DNA of 64,000 nt, from positions 3,520,839-3,584,838 of the forward strand of contig NZ_AP027368.1 in the NCBI RefSeq assembly GCF_030296015.1, given 5' to 3'. This document shows, piece by piece, positions 39,454-49,110 of this stretch. The notes under the pieces are model-generated. The model saw only the letters and a program-made list of their open reading frames with translations. It made no database searches and was not told the DNA's origin. The position numbers and the translations under genes were made by a program. This stretch comes from Ferrimonas sp. YFM. GTDB lineage: Bacteria > Pseudomonadota > Gammaproteobacteria > Enterobacterales > Shewanellaceae. The number at the start of each line of letters is the position of its first letter. Position 1 is the first letter of the stretch.

Positions 39454-40377
39454 CTACTTGAAGCTGTCTTGATGCTCCACCAACTGCTCTCGAGTGAGCA
39501 CAAACACCCCGTCGCCGCCGTTTTCAAACTCAAGCCAGGTAAAGGGCACCTCTGACAGCTGCTCTGCCAGGGCGACCCAGGAGTTACCCACTTCCACCAC
39601 CAGGACACCGTTGTCGTTCAGGTGATCCGCGGCTTCCCGCAGGATACGGCGAGTCAGATCCAGTCCATCGTTGCCCGATGCCAGACCCAGCTCGGGTTCG
39701 TGATGAAACTCCTCAGGCAAGTCAGCCATATCATCGGCGTCGACATAAGGGGGATTGGACACAATAAGATCATACTTCTGACCTGGCAAGGCATCGAAGC
39801 AATCCGACTGGATTGGGAATACGCTGTGCAGCATCCCATGACGCTCAATGTTGATTTGAGCCACGTCCAATGCGTCGGTGCTGATGTCTACCGCATCCAC
39901 CTCGGCCTCAGGGAAGGCGTAGGCACATGCAATGGCAATGCAGCCGGAACCGGTGCACATATCCAGGACACGGTGCACAGGCTTGTTGTACATCCAGGGA
40001 GTGAAACCCTTGTCAATCAGCTCGGCGATGGGCGAACGTGGTACCAGCACCCGTTCGTCACAGAAGAACTCCAGGCCGGCAAACCAGGCGCTGTTGGTCA
40101 GGTAGGGCACCGGGGTGCGGTCCCGGACGCGACGGATCACCATCTCGGCGATCTTGTGCTTTTCACTGCTTGTGAGCCGGGCACGGCGCACCTCATTGCC
40201 CAGCTCCAGGGGCAGATGCAGGCAGTGCAGCACCAGGGCCACCGCCTCATCCCAGGGGTTGTCGGTGCCATGGCCATAATAGATGCCAGCGTCGTTGAAG
40301 CGGCTGACGGACCAGCGCAGCATATCTTCAATGGTCTGCAGTTCAGTCACTGCTTCGTCGATAAAAATCTTATCCAC
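39454..40377 (-). CDS. prmB: Ribosomal protein L3 N5-glutamine methyltransferase
   Basis: SAM-dependent methyltransferase acting on a Gln of L3. 307 aa. SAM-binding [12 protein letters not shown] and the catalytic NPPY in [11 protein letters not shown]. The distinctive N-terminal helical domain ([20 protein letters not shown]) separates it from PrmC. Divergent from smrB and upstream of aroC, as in E. coli. Confidence 0.96.
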   Translation of the reverse strand: MDKIFIDEAVTELQTIEDMLRWSVSRFNDAGIYYGHGTDNPWDEAVALVLHCLHLPLELGNEVRRARLTSSEKHKIAEMVIRRVRDRTPVPYLTNSAWFAGLEFFCDERVLVPRSPIAELIDKGFTPWMYNKPVHRVLDMCTGSGCIAIACAYAFPEAEVDAVDISTDALDVAQINIERHGMLHSVFPIQSDCFDALPGQKYDLIVSNPPYVDADDMADLPEEFHHEPELGLASGNDGLDLTRRILREAADHLNDNGVLVVEVGNSWVALAEQLSEVPFTWLEFENGGDGVFVLTREQLVEHQDSFK

Positions 40378-40478
40378 CAGGAAAACCCTAAACTTGAGGA
40401 AACCGGCACATTGTAACCCGCCCCATGACGGATTACGATTGCATCCTTTGTTCCTAGGGCGTGTTGAGCGGAGACATT

Positions 40479-41009
40479 ATGAGCCAGGAGAAAGACGACC
40501 AGCTGTTTTCCGAATTGATGCAGGGAATCAAACCCCTCAGCCAGGATAAGCATCACCACAGGAAAACCGCCAAGTCCAGGGTGGTGGTTGAGGAGAAACA
40601 GCAGCGTCAGATGGCAGACACCTTCTTCTCTGACGAGTACCAACCTGCCATGCCGGACAGCGGACCAACCCGGTTCGTCCGCCAGGGGGCCGATCCCTTC
40701 GAATTAAAAAAGCTGCGCCGAGGCGATTACCCGCCGGAATTGATGCTGGACCTCCACGGGTATCGCGCCCAGGAGGCCAGATTTGAGCTCATCGCCCTTA
40801 TCGAGGAGTGTAAGAAGCAGCACATCGACTGCGCCTGCATCATGCATGGCATAGGTGGTGGGGTGCTCAAACAGCAGGTGCCCGCCTGGCTGGCGCAGCA
40901 TCCGGACGTCATCGCCTATCACCAGGCCCCTCTGGAATGGGGCGGAGACGGTTCGCTTTTAGTGCTGGTGGATATCGGCCAGTCAGAGGAGCACTGGCAT
41001 CGACGGTGA
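40479..41009 (+). CDS. smrB: Smr-domain endonuclease SmrB
   Basis: In E. coli SmrB is a ribosome-collision-triggered endonuclease. 176 aa. The Smr domain carries LDLHGYRAQEA and HGIGGGVLKQQVPAWL, ending with GDGSLLVLV. The start is ATG 40479 with GCGGAG upstream. Its last 27 nt overlap the end of sixA on the opposite strand. Confidence 0.94.
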   Translation: MSQEKDDQLFSELMQGIKPLSQDKHHHRKTAKSRVVVEEKQQRQMADTFFSDEYQPAMPDSGPTRFVRQGADPFELKKLRRGDYPPELMLDLHGYRAQEARFELIALIEECKKQHIDCACIMHGIGGGVLKQQVPAWLAQHPDVIAYHQAPLEWGGDGSLLVLVDIGQSEEHWHRR

Positions 41010-41456
41010 TTTGAGCCACTCCAGTTCGGCATCGGGCGCGCTTCGCACCGACGCCACCGCGGCGGTGGCAAACAAGGGGGGTTCAATGCCCGGAACAAAC
41101 TCCCGGACCAGGTAGGCCAGAAGCGGCATATGCGCCACCGCCAGCACCCTCTCAGCGCCATGGGCCTCGGCATAGGCCGCAATCACATCGTGACTGAGAG
41201 CGGGATCGGCATTGGGCACCAGTTCGTCTAGGGTTTGCACCTGCACACCATCGGGCAAGACCGACTGCAGACAAATCCAGCTCTGCTGGGCTCGTACATA
41301 AGGGCTCACCAGCACCAGATCGCACAGGGCCAGTTCTTGGGCCAGCTTGGCTCCCATATGCATGACCTCCCTCTGACCGAGGTCTGTCAGGGTTCTCTGA
41401 CTGTCTACCGAGGCATCAAACCCCGCTTCGCCGTGACGCATCAGATATAGCTGCAT
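40983..41456 (-). CDS. sixA: Phosphohistidine phosphatase SixA
   Basis: Removes phosphate from histidine on phosphotransfer proteins (ArcB and nitrogen-PTS in E. coli). 157 aa histidine-phosphatase fold: LYLMRHGEA at the start and the second catalytic His in VLAVAHMPLLAY. ATG 41456 preceded by GGGGTGAG. Convergent overlap with smrB. Confidence 0.93.
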   Translation of the reverse strand: MQLYLMRHGEAGFDASVDSQRTLTDLGQREVMHMGAKLAQELALCDLVLVSPYVRAQQSWICLQSVLPDGVQVQTLDELVPNADPALSHDVIAAYAEAHGAERVLAVAHMPLLAYLVREFVPGIEPPLFATAAVASVRSAPDAELEWLKSPSMPVLL

Positions 41457-41814
41457 ACTCACCCCAAAAATCACTCATCTTCCATGCGGAATCGTGGCTC
41501 CTGCCTACTGTGACCGGCGTTCTCAGTCCCGATTCTCATGACAGGTCAAGAGGGGCATTCTATAGAAAGCCCGCACCATTGTTAACTCTAACTCTCACCC
41601 TGGGCAAAAAGCGCCCACTCATCCAAAAAACCTACCCATAACAAAGTGATTCATTTTGGTTTTCCCTCAATAAAGGGTATAAGCTAACAAAAATGCCACG
41701 TTCGCAGTCAGCTTTAACTAGGCTTATCACTAATAGAACCAGCATGCGCATTGCCCTTGTTGTCTCCGGCGCAATACTTAAAGCACTGCGGTAGGCCCAT
41801 AGGACTCAACATCA
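41457..41814. other. Intergenic region upstream of the M16 protease
   Basis: 358 bp, AT-rich in the middle. It holds a plausible sigma-70 promoter at 41656-41683 (TTGGTT, 16-bp spacer, TATAAG). A 16-codon frame at 41744-41794 has no convincing ribosome binding site. Nothing else was seen. Confidence 0.55.
41656..41683 (+). promoter_or_regulatory. Candidate sigma-70 promoter of the M16 protease gene
   Basis: TTGGTT (41656-41661), a 16-bp spacer, and TATAAG (41678-41683), about 130 bp upstream of the start codon. Confidence 0.5.
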
Positions 41815-44598
41815 ATGCCAGAACTGATCGTCAGCCCTAACGATAACAAGAAATACGCTCAGCTTACCCTAGACAATGGCCTAAGAGTCCTCCTTATTCA
41901 GGACCCGGCTGCCAATAAGTCTGCCGCAGCCATGGCAGTCAACGTCGGCCACTTCGATGATCCGGACGATCGGGAGGGAATGGCGCATTTCCTCGAACAT
42001 ATGTTGTTCCTGGGCACAGAAAAGTACCCCACTCCGGGGGATTACCAACGCTTCATCAGCAGGCATGGCGGCAGCCACAACGCCTGGACTGGCCCGGAGT
42101 TCACCTGCTACTTCTTCGACATCAACCACGACAGCTATGAAGAGGGGCTGGACAGATTCAGCCAGTTTTTCACCGCACCCCTGTTTGACGCCCATCTGGC
42201 GGACAAAGAGCGTCAATCTGTGGACTCCGAATTCAAGATGAAGCTCAGGGATGATGTCAGGCGCCTCTATCAGGTTCACAAGCAGACCGTCAATCCTGCC
42301 CACCCTTTCGCCAAGTTCTCCGTAGGCAATCTGCAGACCCTGGAGGACAGAGATGGCCGACCGGTCCGGGAAGAGTTACTGGAGTTCTATCGGCACCATT
42401 ATTCCGCCAATCTCATGACCCTGGTGATGGTCAGCCTGGCCCCGCTGGAACTGCAGGAAGCCTGGGCCCGTGAGCGTTTTTCCCTGGTGGAAAACCGCAA
42501 CATCACCAAGCAATATCCGAACATTGAACTCTATACCGATGAACAGCTGAATATCGAGGTCAGGGCCACCCCCCTCAAGGCCCAAAGGCGCCTCACCGCC
42601 ACCTTCCCTCTGCCCGGTGTAGACCAGTGGTATCACCTCAAGCCCCTCACCTTCCTGGCCCATATGCTGGGCTATGAGGGGCGCGGAAGCCTGCTCTCCC
42701 TGCTGAAGCGCCGAGGACTGGCCACCAACCTGTCCGCCGGGGGAGGCATAAATGGCTATAACTTCAAAGATTTCAATATCAGCTTCCAGTTAACCGAAAA
42801 GGGAAGCAACGAACAGGACACCATACTGGGACTGATGTTTCAGTACATCGAGATGGTCAAGGAGCAGTGCCTTGAATCTTGGCGTTACGACGAACGCAAG
42901 ACCCTGCTGGATCTGGCCTTTCGCTATCAGGAAGCCAGCAAGCCCATAGATCTGGCCAGTCACCTCGCCATCAATATGCATCACTACCCAGAGCATGACA
43001 TCATCTATGGCGATTACCGCATGGACAGGCTGGACACCCAGCTGGCCAGGGATCTTTTGGGAGTGATGCATCCTGGCAGGCTGAGACTGCAACTGGTGCT
43101 CCCTGAGCTTGAAACCGATCGACTTGCCAAGTGGTACAGCACCCCTTACTCAGTCCACCCCATCACCAGTGAGCGGCGCGCCAGCTGGGCCGCAGTGCCT
43201 AAGTCCGAAGAACTCAGCCTTCCCGGGCCAAACCCCTACATCGTCAAAGAGATTCAGGCTCGACATGAAGAGCCCGACTCCTCCGTTCCTCAAGTTGTGT
43301 TTGAGAAAAAGGGGTTCCGGCTATGGCACTTCAAGGACAGCGAGTTCAACGTCCCCAAGGGGCACCTGTTCATCGCTCTGGACAGTGAGGAGGCCCACCG
43401 AACCACACGGGCTGCGGCGTTGACGCGCCTCTACATCGCCATGCTGCTCGATGACCTCAGCGAACGTACCTATGCCGCAGAGATTGCCGGACTCAGTTAC
43501 AACATCTATCCCCATCAAGGGGGGCTGACTCTGCACCTCACAGGGTTCACCGGCAAACAGCAGGAGCTGCTCGGCCTGCTGCTGACCCAGATCAGAAAAC
43601 CCAATTTCCTGCCGAGGCGATTTAACGACACCAAGGCACGGTTGATGCGCAACTGGCACGCGGTGAGGAACGCCCGCCCCATCTCCAAGTTGTTTAACAG
43701 CCTGACCGCCACCCTTCAGCACCGCAGTTTCGAGCCCCTGCGCCTGGCGGCCGGGCTGGAAACTGCCACTCTGGAGGAGCTCCATGAGCACATCAGCAAT
43801 ATCTATAGCCAGATCAGCATTGAGGCCTTTGTCTATGGGGACTGGCTGCGCGCCGAAGCGGACTCTCTGGCTGAAGATCTGCACAATCAGCTGATTAAAT
43901 TCAGTTCACCCGGTCCCGACGTGGTGCGCGAGTTGGTGAGCATCGAGTCGCGGGGCACCATCTTGCGGGAGTTACCCGCTGAGCATCAGGACAGTGCCAT
44001 CCTGGTTTACTACCAGTCCCGACAGCACACCCCCGAAAAAGCGGCCATGTTCAGCCTGCTGAACCATGCCATGAGTTCCAACTTCTTTCACGAGCTCAGA
44101 ACCAAGCAGCAGTTGGGTTATATGGTGGGTACCAGCTATGTGCCACTCAATCACTATCCAGGACTGATGTTCTACATCCAGAGTCCTGTGGCCAGCCCGT
44201 TGCAACTCATCGAAGCCATCGATCAGTTTATCGCCGACTTCAGCTACGCCCTGATGCAAATTACCCATGACCAATGGCAGGCAACCAAGCAAGGTTTGAT
44301 ACGTCAGATTTTGGAGCCAGACGCCAATATCAACGCCAGGGCACAGAGGCTGTGGACCAGCATCGGCAACCACGACAACGACTTTGGATTGCGTCAGAGG
44401 ATAGCTGAAGAAATAGATACCCTGGAGCGAGCCGACATGATCCGCTTCATCGTCAACCGTATGAAGGCCAAAGTGCCCGACCGGCTGATCCTTTTCAGTT
44501 GCGGAAACCAGCATCAGGGCCAGTCGGTGATAGAGGGATCCAGCAATATTGAAGATCTGAATCGATTTAAATCGGAAACCGGTCGCTTTTCTATTTAA
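41815..44598 (+). CDS. M16 family (pitrilysin/insulysin-like) zinc metalloprotease
   Basis: 927 aa, the length of the pitrilysin group. The inverted zinc motif HxxEH is HFLEH at residues 58-62, with the downstream Glu in SVDSEFKMK; the second, inactive half carries FHELRTKQQLGYMVGTSY, which helps form the chamber. In contrast to E. coli PtrA there is no signal peptide (MPELIVSPNDNKKYAQL), so it is predicted cytoplasmic, more like insulysin. Own promoter; the sensor gene follows 140 nt later. Confidence 0.93.
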   Translation: MPELIVSPNDNKKYAQLTLDNGLRVLLIQDPAANKSAAAMAVNVGHFDDPDDREGMAHFLEHMLFLGTEKYPTPGDYQRFISRHGGSHNAWTGPEFTCYFFDINHDSYEEGLDRFSQFFTAPLFDAHLADKERQSVDSEFKMKLRDDVRRLYQVHKQTVNPAHPFAKFSVGNLQTLEDRDGRPVREELLEFYRHHYSANLMTLVMVSLAPLELQEAWARERFSLVENRNITKQYPNIELYTDEQLNIEVRATPLKAQRRLTATFPLPGVDQWYHLKPLTFLAHMLGYEGRGSLLSLLKRRGLATNLSAGGGINGYNFKDFNISFQLTEKGSNEQDTILGLMFQYIEMVKEQCLESWRYDERKTLLDLAFRYQEASKPIDLASHLAINMHHYPEHDIIYGDYRMDRLDTQLARDLLGVMHPGRLRLQLVLPELETDRLAKWYSTPYSVHPITSERRASWAAVPKSEELSLPGPNPYIVKEIQARHEEPDSSVPQVVFEKKGFRLWHFKDSEFNVPKGHLFIALDSEEAHRTTRAAALTRLYIAMLLDDLSERTYAAEIAGLSYNIYPHQGGLTLHLTGFTGKQQELLGLLLTQIRKPNFLPRRFNDTKARLMRNWHAVRNARPISKLFNSLTATLQHRSFEPLRLAAGLETATLEELHEHISNIYSQISIEAFVYGDWLRAEADSLAEDLHNQLIKFSSPGPDVVRELVSIESRGTILRELPAEHQDSAILVYYQSRQHTPEKAAMFSLLNHAMSSNFFHELRTKQQLGYMVGTSYVPLNHYPGLMFYIQSPVASPLQLIEAIDQFIADFSYALMQITHDQWQATKQGLIRQILEPDANINARAQRLWTSIGNHDNDFGLRQRIAEEIDTLERADMIRFIVNRMKAKVPDRLILFSCGNQHQGQSVIEGSSNIEDLNRFKSETGRFSI

Positions 44599-44738
44599 CA
44601 ACAGATGCGCACGGAGGTCATGGCCATGGAGAAGGCCTTAAAACCCTTGCTTACAGATGCCCCCTGTTCATTCAGATTGGGTCATGCTAGGTTCGATACA
44701 CTGCTCTTAGATAAGATAAATACATAATAAATACAGAC

Positions 44739-47700
44739 ATGACTTTAAAATCAGTTATTGCTCTGGGCCTCTCTTTGTTACTTTTGTCGCTCCCAACGAG
44801 AGCCGACTCACTGCAGCCCGAAACTAATTTCCAGCACCTCTCTACTGCGCAGGGCTTGAGCCAGTCAATTATTACCTCTATGGCTCAGGATAAAGCCGGC
44901 ATGCTGTGGGTGGGAACCTTAGAAGGCCTCAATCGATTCGATGGTCATGAGTTCAAGACGATCCGTCACCAACCTGAGAACAGCAACAGCCTGAGTTCGA
45001 ACACCATCCTGGACCTGATCTATCTGGAAAGCTCGGATAGCCTGGTTATTTCAACTCAGTCAGCTCTGGACCTTTACCATATTCCGAGTCAAAAATTTCA
45101 AACTATGCAGACTCCTGAAGGCGTGAAAATAAATAGCCTTTATCAAGAGGGAGAGGCCGTTTGGATCGCGACCAACGTGGGAATATTCAAGTTAAATATT
45201 GCCAACATGACGTTGGATAAAATTGTAGATGGAATAAATGCCGTTAAATTTATCCCCTACCAGGAAGGTGGCATTGCCTTATTGTACAACGGCTCGCTAA
45301 TCAATGCGGAAACATCATTAACCCTTCCTTCTCAAGGGTCATATTCAGACATTGACAAATCCAACGAGAACTTATTTCTTCTTGGTAAAGACAGTATACA
45401 GGTACTCAGCCAGAACAACTCAATAGAAGTTCCAGTACCGGAAAACCAACCGTTTCAAAAACTGAAATACAATAGGCATGACAATAGTGTATATGCAGCC
45501 TCTCAAAGTGGCATCTTCTCCTTCGACCTGAATAAAACAGACTCAAAAGGCAGGTACTACTCCAATAGTAGCAACACAAAACCAATCACTTCAATTTATT
45601 TTGACAGTGACAATAACTTGCTCTTTGGAACCAATGGCAATGGAATATTCAGAAAAAGCAGCAAAGAAAAAGTTGTTGAAAAACTCTCCAGTTTAGATCT
45701 AACCGATATTTGGGGCGCTCAACAATTTGGCAACTTCTTAGTGCTTGTGGAAGATGACCCCATTCTCAATCTATATGACCATTCTTTTTCTTTAGCAAAG
45801 AGTATAGATACAGGATTATCCGGTCCGAAAGGAATCAGCACATATGGCGATAAGTTACTGATCAGTGGTAAAAACAAAGTATTGGTCATCAGCGAAGATC
45901 TTAGCCAAACAGCTCTGCATCATCCAGCCACCTTCAGTGCTATTATCCCTGACCCATACTCAGGAACAGTATACTTGGGGACCGTAGAACACGGACTAAT
46001 GGTTTTAAAAGATATCAATGGTGAACCTCAGATTAATAAGGCCCCTGTTGACAGAAGAATCAATATGCCCATACTAAATGGCCTGGCGACAAAGCAAGCG
46101 CTATTTATTGGCACCCAAAGCGGTGCAATACAACTGACAAAACTTGATGAGACTCTTATAAGAAATGGTGAGTTCCTTAAAGGAAAAATTGTATCTGGCG
46201 TAAAACACTCGGAAGGCAAGATTCTCGCACAAGCTCTAGATAGTGGCATTTTTCAGATATTTAGTAACGGAGACATCAAACAGATCAGCAATCTCAACAA
46301 CCACATTGCTTATTCATTTGAAGTTACTGAAGACAGGATTATCAGTGCAACCTCTGGCGGCTTGGTTGTGCTAGAAAAGAACAGTGGCGAAATTCTAAAA
46401 GTTTTTGGGACCAAACAGGGATCCCTAAATGACTTCAATGGAATGGCGTCAGGAAAATATGAAGACAACATAATTTTTGGCGGAAGCGAAGGCATCAACC
46501 TTGTTTCTGACTTCAATAAATACCGAGAGTCAAGAATTTCTCCAGTATTGACATCTTTTAGGATTTTTAATAAAGACGTCCATATTGGACCTAATTTAGA
46601 GCAGGCAATTCCTTACGCAACTTCTGTAAATCTAAAATACAGTGACTACCCCTTCTCCTTTGCGTTCTCGTCTCCCAGAGAAGCGTTGGACCACGACCTC
46701 CAGTACTTCTATCGGCTTCAGGGGTTGGATGATCACTGGCTGGAAGCCAACGGCAACGCCAGGGTGGCCACCTACACCAATGTGCCCTATGGCAAGTATA
46801 CCTTTGAGGTAAAGAGCTCAGATGAGCTGGGTCATGAGAGCCCGGTGCGCAGCCTGGAGGTAGTAATTCTGCCACCATGGTGGCTGTCCAACGTTGCCAA
46901 GGGTCTGTACGCCCTACTCATTCTGGCCATGATCTATCTGGCATTGCGCTCCATCCAGCAGCGACGCATGGTGCAGCTGCGCATTGCTCAGAGTGAAGAG
47001 CGCCTCAAGCTCTCTTTGTGGGGCAGCGGTGACGAGATGTGGGACTGGGACATCCGCTCTGGACGAATCTATCGCTCCAACATCTGGGGTACCCTGGATT
47101 TCCCGCAGGATGGCCAACGCAGCACCCCAACAGACAATGGCAACATCCACCCCAATGACAGAGACAGGGTCAAGAAGGCTCTGGATGCGCACTTTAACGG
47201 CAAGCTTGATCACTTCGAAGCCACCTACAGGGTCAGAGACAAGCAGCACAACTGGGTGTGGATCCTTGACCGGGCCAAAATCGTTGAGCGGGACGGAGAG
47301 GATAAACCCACCCGTATGACGGGAACCATTAAAGACATCAGCAAGCTCAAGGAAGCCGAGGAGAGGCTGACCATCTTTGCCCGGGCACTGACCAACATCT
47401 CAGAGGGGATGTTCATCCTCGATGCCAACTTCCGCTATCTGGAGCTAAACGACAGCGCCTGCAAGATTCTGGGTCACGAGCGCCGTGACCTGACAGGCAG
47501 TCCTCTGGAACTGGGAGAGCTGGATGCGAGCTACTTCCAGGAGATCTCCAACATCGTGAAAATTCAGGGCAACTGGGCCTCAGAGCTGGAACACCTTAGG
47601 CCCGACGGTCGCCACATCCACCTCGATGTGGTCATTGACCTGATCAAAGCAGAAGACAATCAGCCCAGTTACTTTGTTGGCATTCTGACGGACATCACTC

Positions 47701-49022
47701 ACAGGAAGCAAAACGAAACAGAGCTCAGGCGCCTGACCAACAACGATGTTCTGACCGGCCTGCCCAATCGCACCTACTTGCAGATTAGCCTGGATGCCAG
47801 GATCAAGCGGGAAAATGCCCACTGCCTCTTTGTGTTTGATCTGGATAACTTTAAACGTATCAATGAGACTCTTGGGCACGATGTTGGTGACAGCCTTCTT
47901 TGCCACGTAGCCAATCGACTCAACTCTCAGCTGACCAACGAGTGCGAGCTCTATCGGTTGGGCGGGGATGAGTTCGCGGTCATCGCTGACAATGACTCCT
48001 CCATTAAAAATGCCACTAAGATTGCGACCCGCATCCTGGAAACCTTCGAACAACCCTTCCTGATTGAGGAGGAGGAGATCGTCGTCAAGGCCAGTATCGG
48101 CATTGTCAGCTACCCGGAAGATGACTCAGATCCCCACGCTTTGCTGAGAAAAGCCGACCTGGCCATGTACCATGCCAAAAGCCAGGGGGGACAGTGCTTC
48201 CAGTTCTTCAACGACTTTATGAATCAGGATGCAGTGCGGCGCTTTGAAGTTGAAGCAATGATTCGCCAGGCACTGAAGGAGAACTGGTTTGAGTTGCACT
48301 ACCAACCCAAGATGGCCCTGGCCAATGAGTCCATCTTTGGTATGGAAGCGCTGGTTCGGCTTAACCACCCTACCCAGGGACTGCTCTATCCCGATAAGTT
48401 CATCTCCCTGGCGGAAGAGACCGGCCTGATTGCCGAAATTGACACCTGGGTTCTGAAAAAGGCCTGTGAAACCGCACAGCAATGGCGCCAACAGGGACTG
48501 CTTAAGGGCCGCATGGCGGTCAATATCTCCAGCCAGCAGTTCGCCTCCAAAGAACTGTGCCAGCGCCTGGAAAACATCCTGGAAGAGACGGGACTGCCAC
48601 CAGAATGCCTGGAGCTGGAGATCACCGAGGGAACCGTCATTGAGAGACCGGACGAAGCGATCTCTATTATGCGCGAGCTGAACCAGATGCGTATTCACCT
48701 GGCCCTGGATGATTTCGGAACCGGATATTCTTCATTATCTTATCTGAAGAAGTTCCCCATCCACACGCTCAAGATAGATAAGTCCTTCATCGATGATATT
48801 GCCGTCTCAGATAAGGATATGAAGATGGTGGACTCCATTGTCACCATCGCTCACAACATGAATCTGCAAGTGGTCGCCGAAGGGATAGAAAATCTATCGC
48901 AACTTACTGTTTTGAAAGCTCTTAAATGCGAATTGATTCAAGGCTATCATTTCAGCAAGCCCCTCAAAAAAATGGATATAGAACAAAGACTTAAAAATGA
49001 GAAAGAAAAGTTAATGGCGTGA
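44739..49022 (+). CDS. Membrane sensor: propeller - Y_Y_Y - PAS - PAS - GGDEF - EAL (1427 aa)
   Basis: A predicted c-di-GMP turnover enzyme. Signal peptide 1-23; periplasmic two-component-regulator propeller about 25-630 (GLSQSIITSMAQDKAGMLWV, NRFDGHEF); Y_Y_Y domain about 634-710; one membrane segment about 721-738; two PAS domains about 755-990; GGDEF domain with intact GGDEF near 1075 but no RxxD inhibitory site in front of it; EAL domain with EAL near 1203 and the metal/catalytic motifs EITEG, DDFGTGYS, KIDKSF and QGYHFSKP. Both catalytic domains look competent by motif. The propeller part is visibly AT-rich (22/60 GC in 45601-45660) compared with the enzymatic part (35/60 in 46921-46980). 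It lies 88 nt upstream of the repeat-protein gene. Confidence 0.93.
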   Translation: MTLKSVIALGLSLLLLSLPTRADSLQPETNFQHLSTAQGLSQSIITSMAQDKAGMLWVGTLEGLNRFDGHEFKTIRHQPENSNSLSSNTILDLIYLESSDSLVISTQSALDLYHIPSQKFQTMQTPEGVKINSLYQEGEAVWIATNVGIFKLNIANMTLDKIVDGINAVKFIPYQEGGIALLYNGSLINAETSLTLPSQGSYSDIDKSNENLFLLGKDSIQVLSQNNSIEVPVPENQPFQKLKYNRHDNSVYAASQSGIFSFDLNKTDSKGRYYSNSSNTKPITSIYFDSDNNLLFGTNGNGIFRKSSKEKVVEKLSSLDLTDIWGAQQFGNFLVLVEDDPILNLYDHSFSLAKSIDTGLSGPKGISTYGDKLLISGKNKVLVISEDLSQTALHHPATFSAIIPDPYSGTVYLGTVEHGLMVLKDINGEPQINKAPVDRRINMPILNGLATKQALFIGTQSGAIQLTKLDETLIRNGEFLKGKIVSGVKHSEGKILAQALDSGIFQIFSNGDIKQISNLNNHIAYSFEVTEDRIISATSGGLVVLEKNSGEILKVFGTKQGSLNDFNGMASGKYEDNIIFGGSEGINLVSDFNKYRESRISPVLTSFRIFNKDVHIGPNLEQAIPYATSVNLKYSDYPFSFAFSSPREALDHDLQYFYRLQGLDDHWLEANGNARVATYTNVPYGKYTFEVKSSDELGHESPVRSLEVVILPPWWLSNVAKGLYALLILAMIYLALRSIQQRRMVQLRIAQSEERLKLSLWGSGDEMWDWDIRSGRIYRSNIWGTLDFPQDGQRSTPTDNGNIHPNDRDRVKKALDAHFNGKLDHFEATYRVRDKQHNWVWILDRAKIVERDGEDKPTRMTGTIKDISKLKEAEERLTIFARALTNISEGMFILDANFRYLELNDSACKILGHERRDLTGSPLELGELDASYFQEISNIVKIQGNWASELEHLRPDGRHIHLDVVIDLIKAEDNQPSYFVGILTDITHRKQNETELRRLTNNDVLTGLPNRTYLQISLDARIKRENAHCLFVFDLDNFKRINETLGHDVGDSLLCHVANRLNSQLTNECELYRLGGDEFAVIADNDSSIKNATKIATRILETFEQPFLIEEEEIVVKASIGIVSYPEDDSDPHALLRKADLAMYHAKSQGGQCFQFFNDFMNQDAVRRFEVEAMIRQALKENWFELHYQPKMALANESIFGMEALVRLNHPTQGLLYPDKFISLAEETGLIAEIDTWVLKKACETAQQWRQQGLLKGRMAVNISSQQFASKELCQRLENILEETGLPPECLELEITEGTVIERPDEAISIMRELNQMRIHLALDDFGTGYSSLSYLKKFPIHTLKIDKSFIDDIAVSDKDMKMVDSIVTIAHNMNLQVVAEGIENLSQLTVLKALKCELIQGYHFSKPLKKMDIEQRLKNEKEKLMA

Positions 49023-49049
49023 TCTAGAAAAGTTACCACCATTTCAACT

Positions 49050-49066
49050 TTGGCACGCCCATTGCT
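49050..49066 (+). promoter_or_regulatory. Sigma-54 (RpoN) -24/-12 promoter
   Basis: TTGGCACG (49050-49057), four bases, then TTGCT (49062-49066): an exact match to the consensus YTGGCACG-N4-TTGCW with the invariant GG and GC exactly 10 bp apart. Located 45 bp upstream of the repeat-protein start; expected transcription start near 49077. An enhancer-binding protein site is required upstream, presumably inside the 3' end of the sensor gene; none was identified. Confidence 0.85.
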
Positions 49067-49070
49067 GAGT

Positions 49071-49101
49071 CCTTGCCGACTAATTTTTATTTTCGGCAAG
49101 G
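49071..49101 (+). promoter_or_regulatory. Hairpin sequestering the ribosome binding site of the repeat-protein gene
   Basis: CCTTGCCGA (49071-49079) pairs perfectly with TCGGCAAGG (49093-49101) around a U-rich 13-nt loop. The 3' arm contains most of the Shine-Dalgarno AAGGA (49098-49102), 8 nt before the ATG. No T-run follows, so it is not a terminator. The sigma-54 start is expected inside the 5' arm. Confidence 0.7.
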
Positions 49102-49110
49102 ACAAACGCC

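Noticed and set aside
41744-41794. 16-codon frame ahead of the M16 protease as a leader peptide
   Set aside because: No convincing ribosome binding site and no attenuator structure nearby.
49071-49101. Hairpin as a rho-independent terminator of the sensor gene
   Set aside because: No T-run follows the 3' arm; the arm instead contains the Shine-Dalgarno of the next gene.
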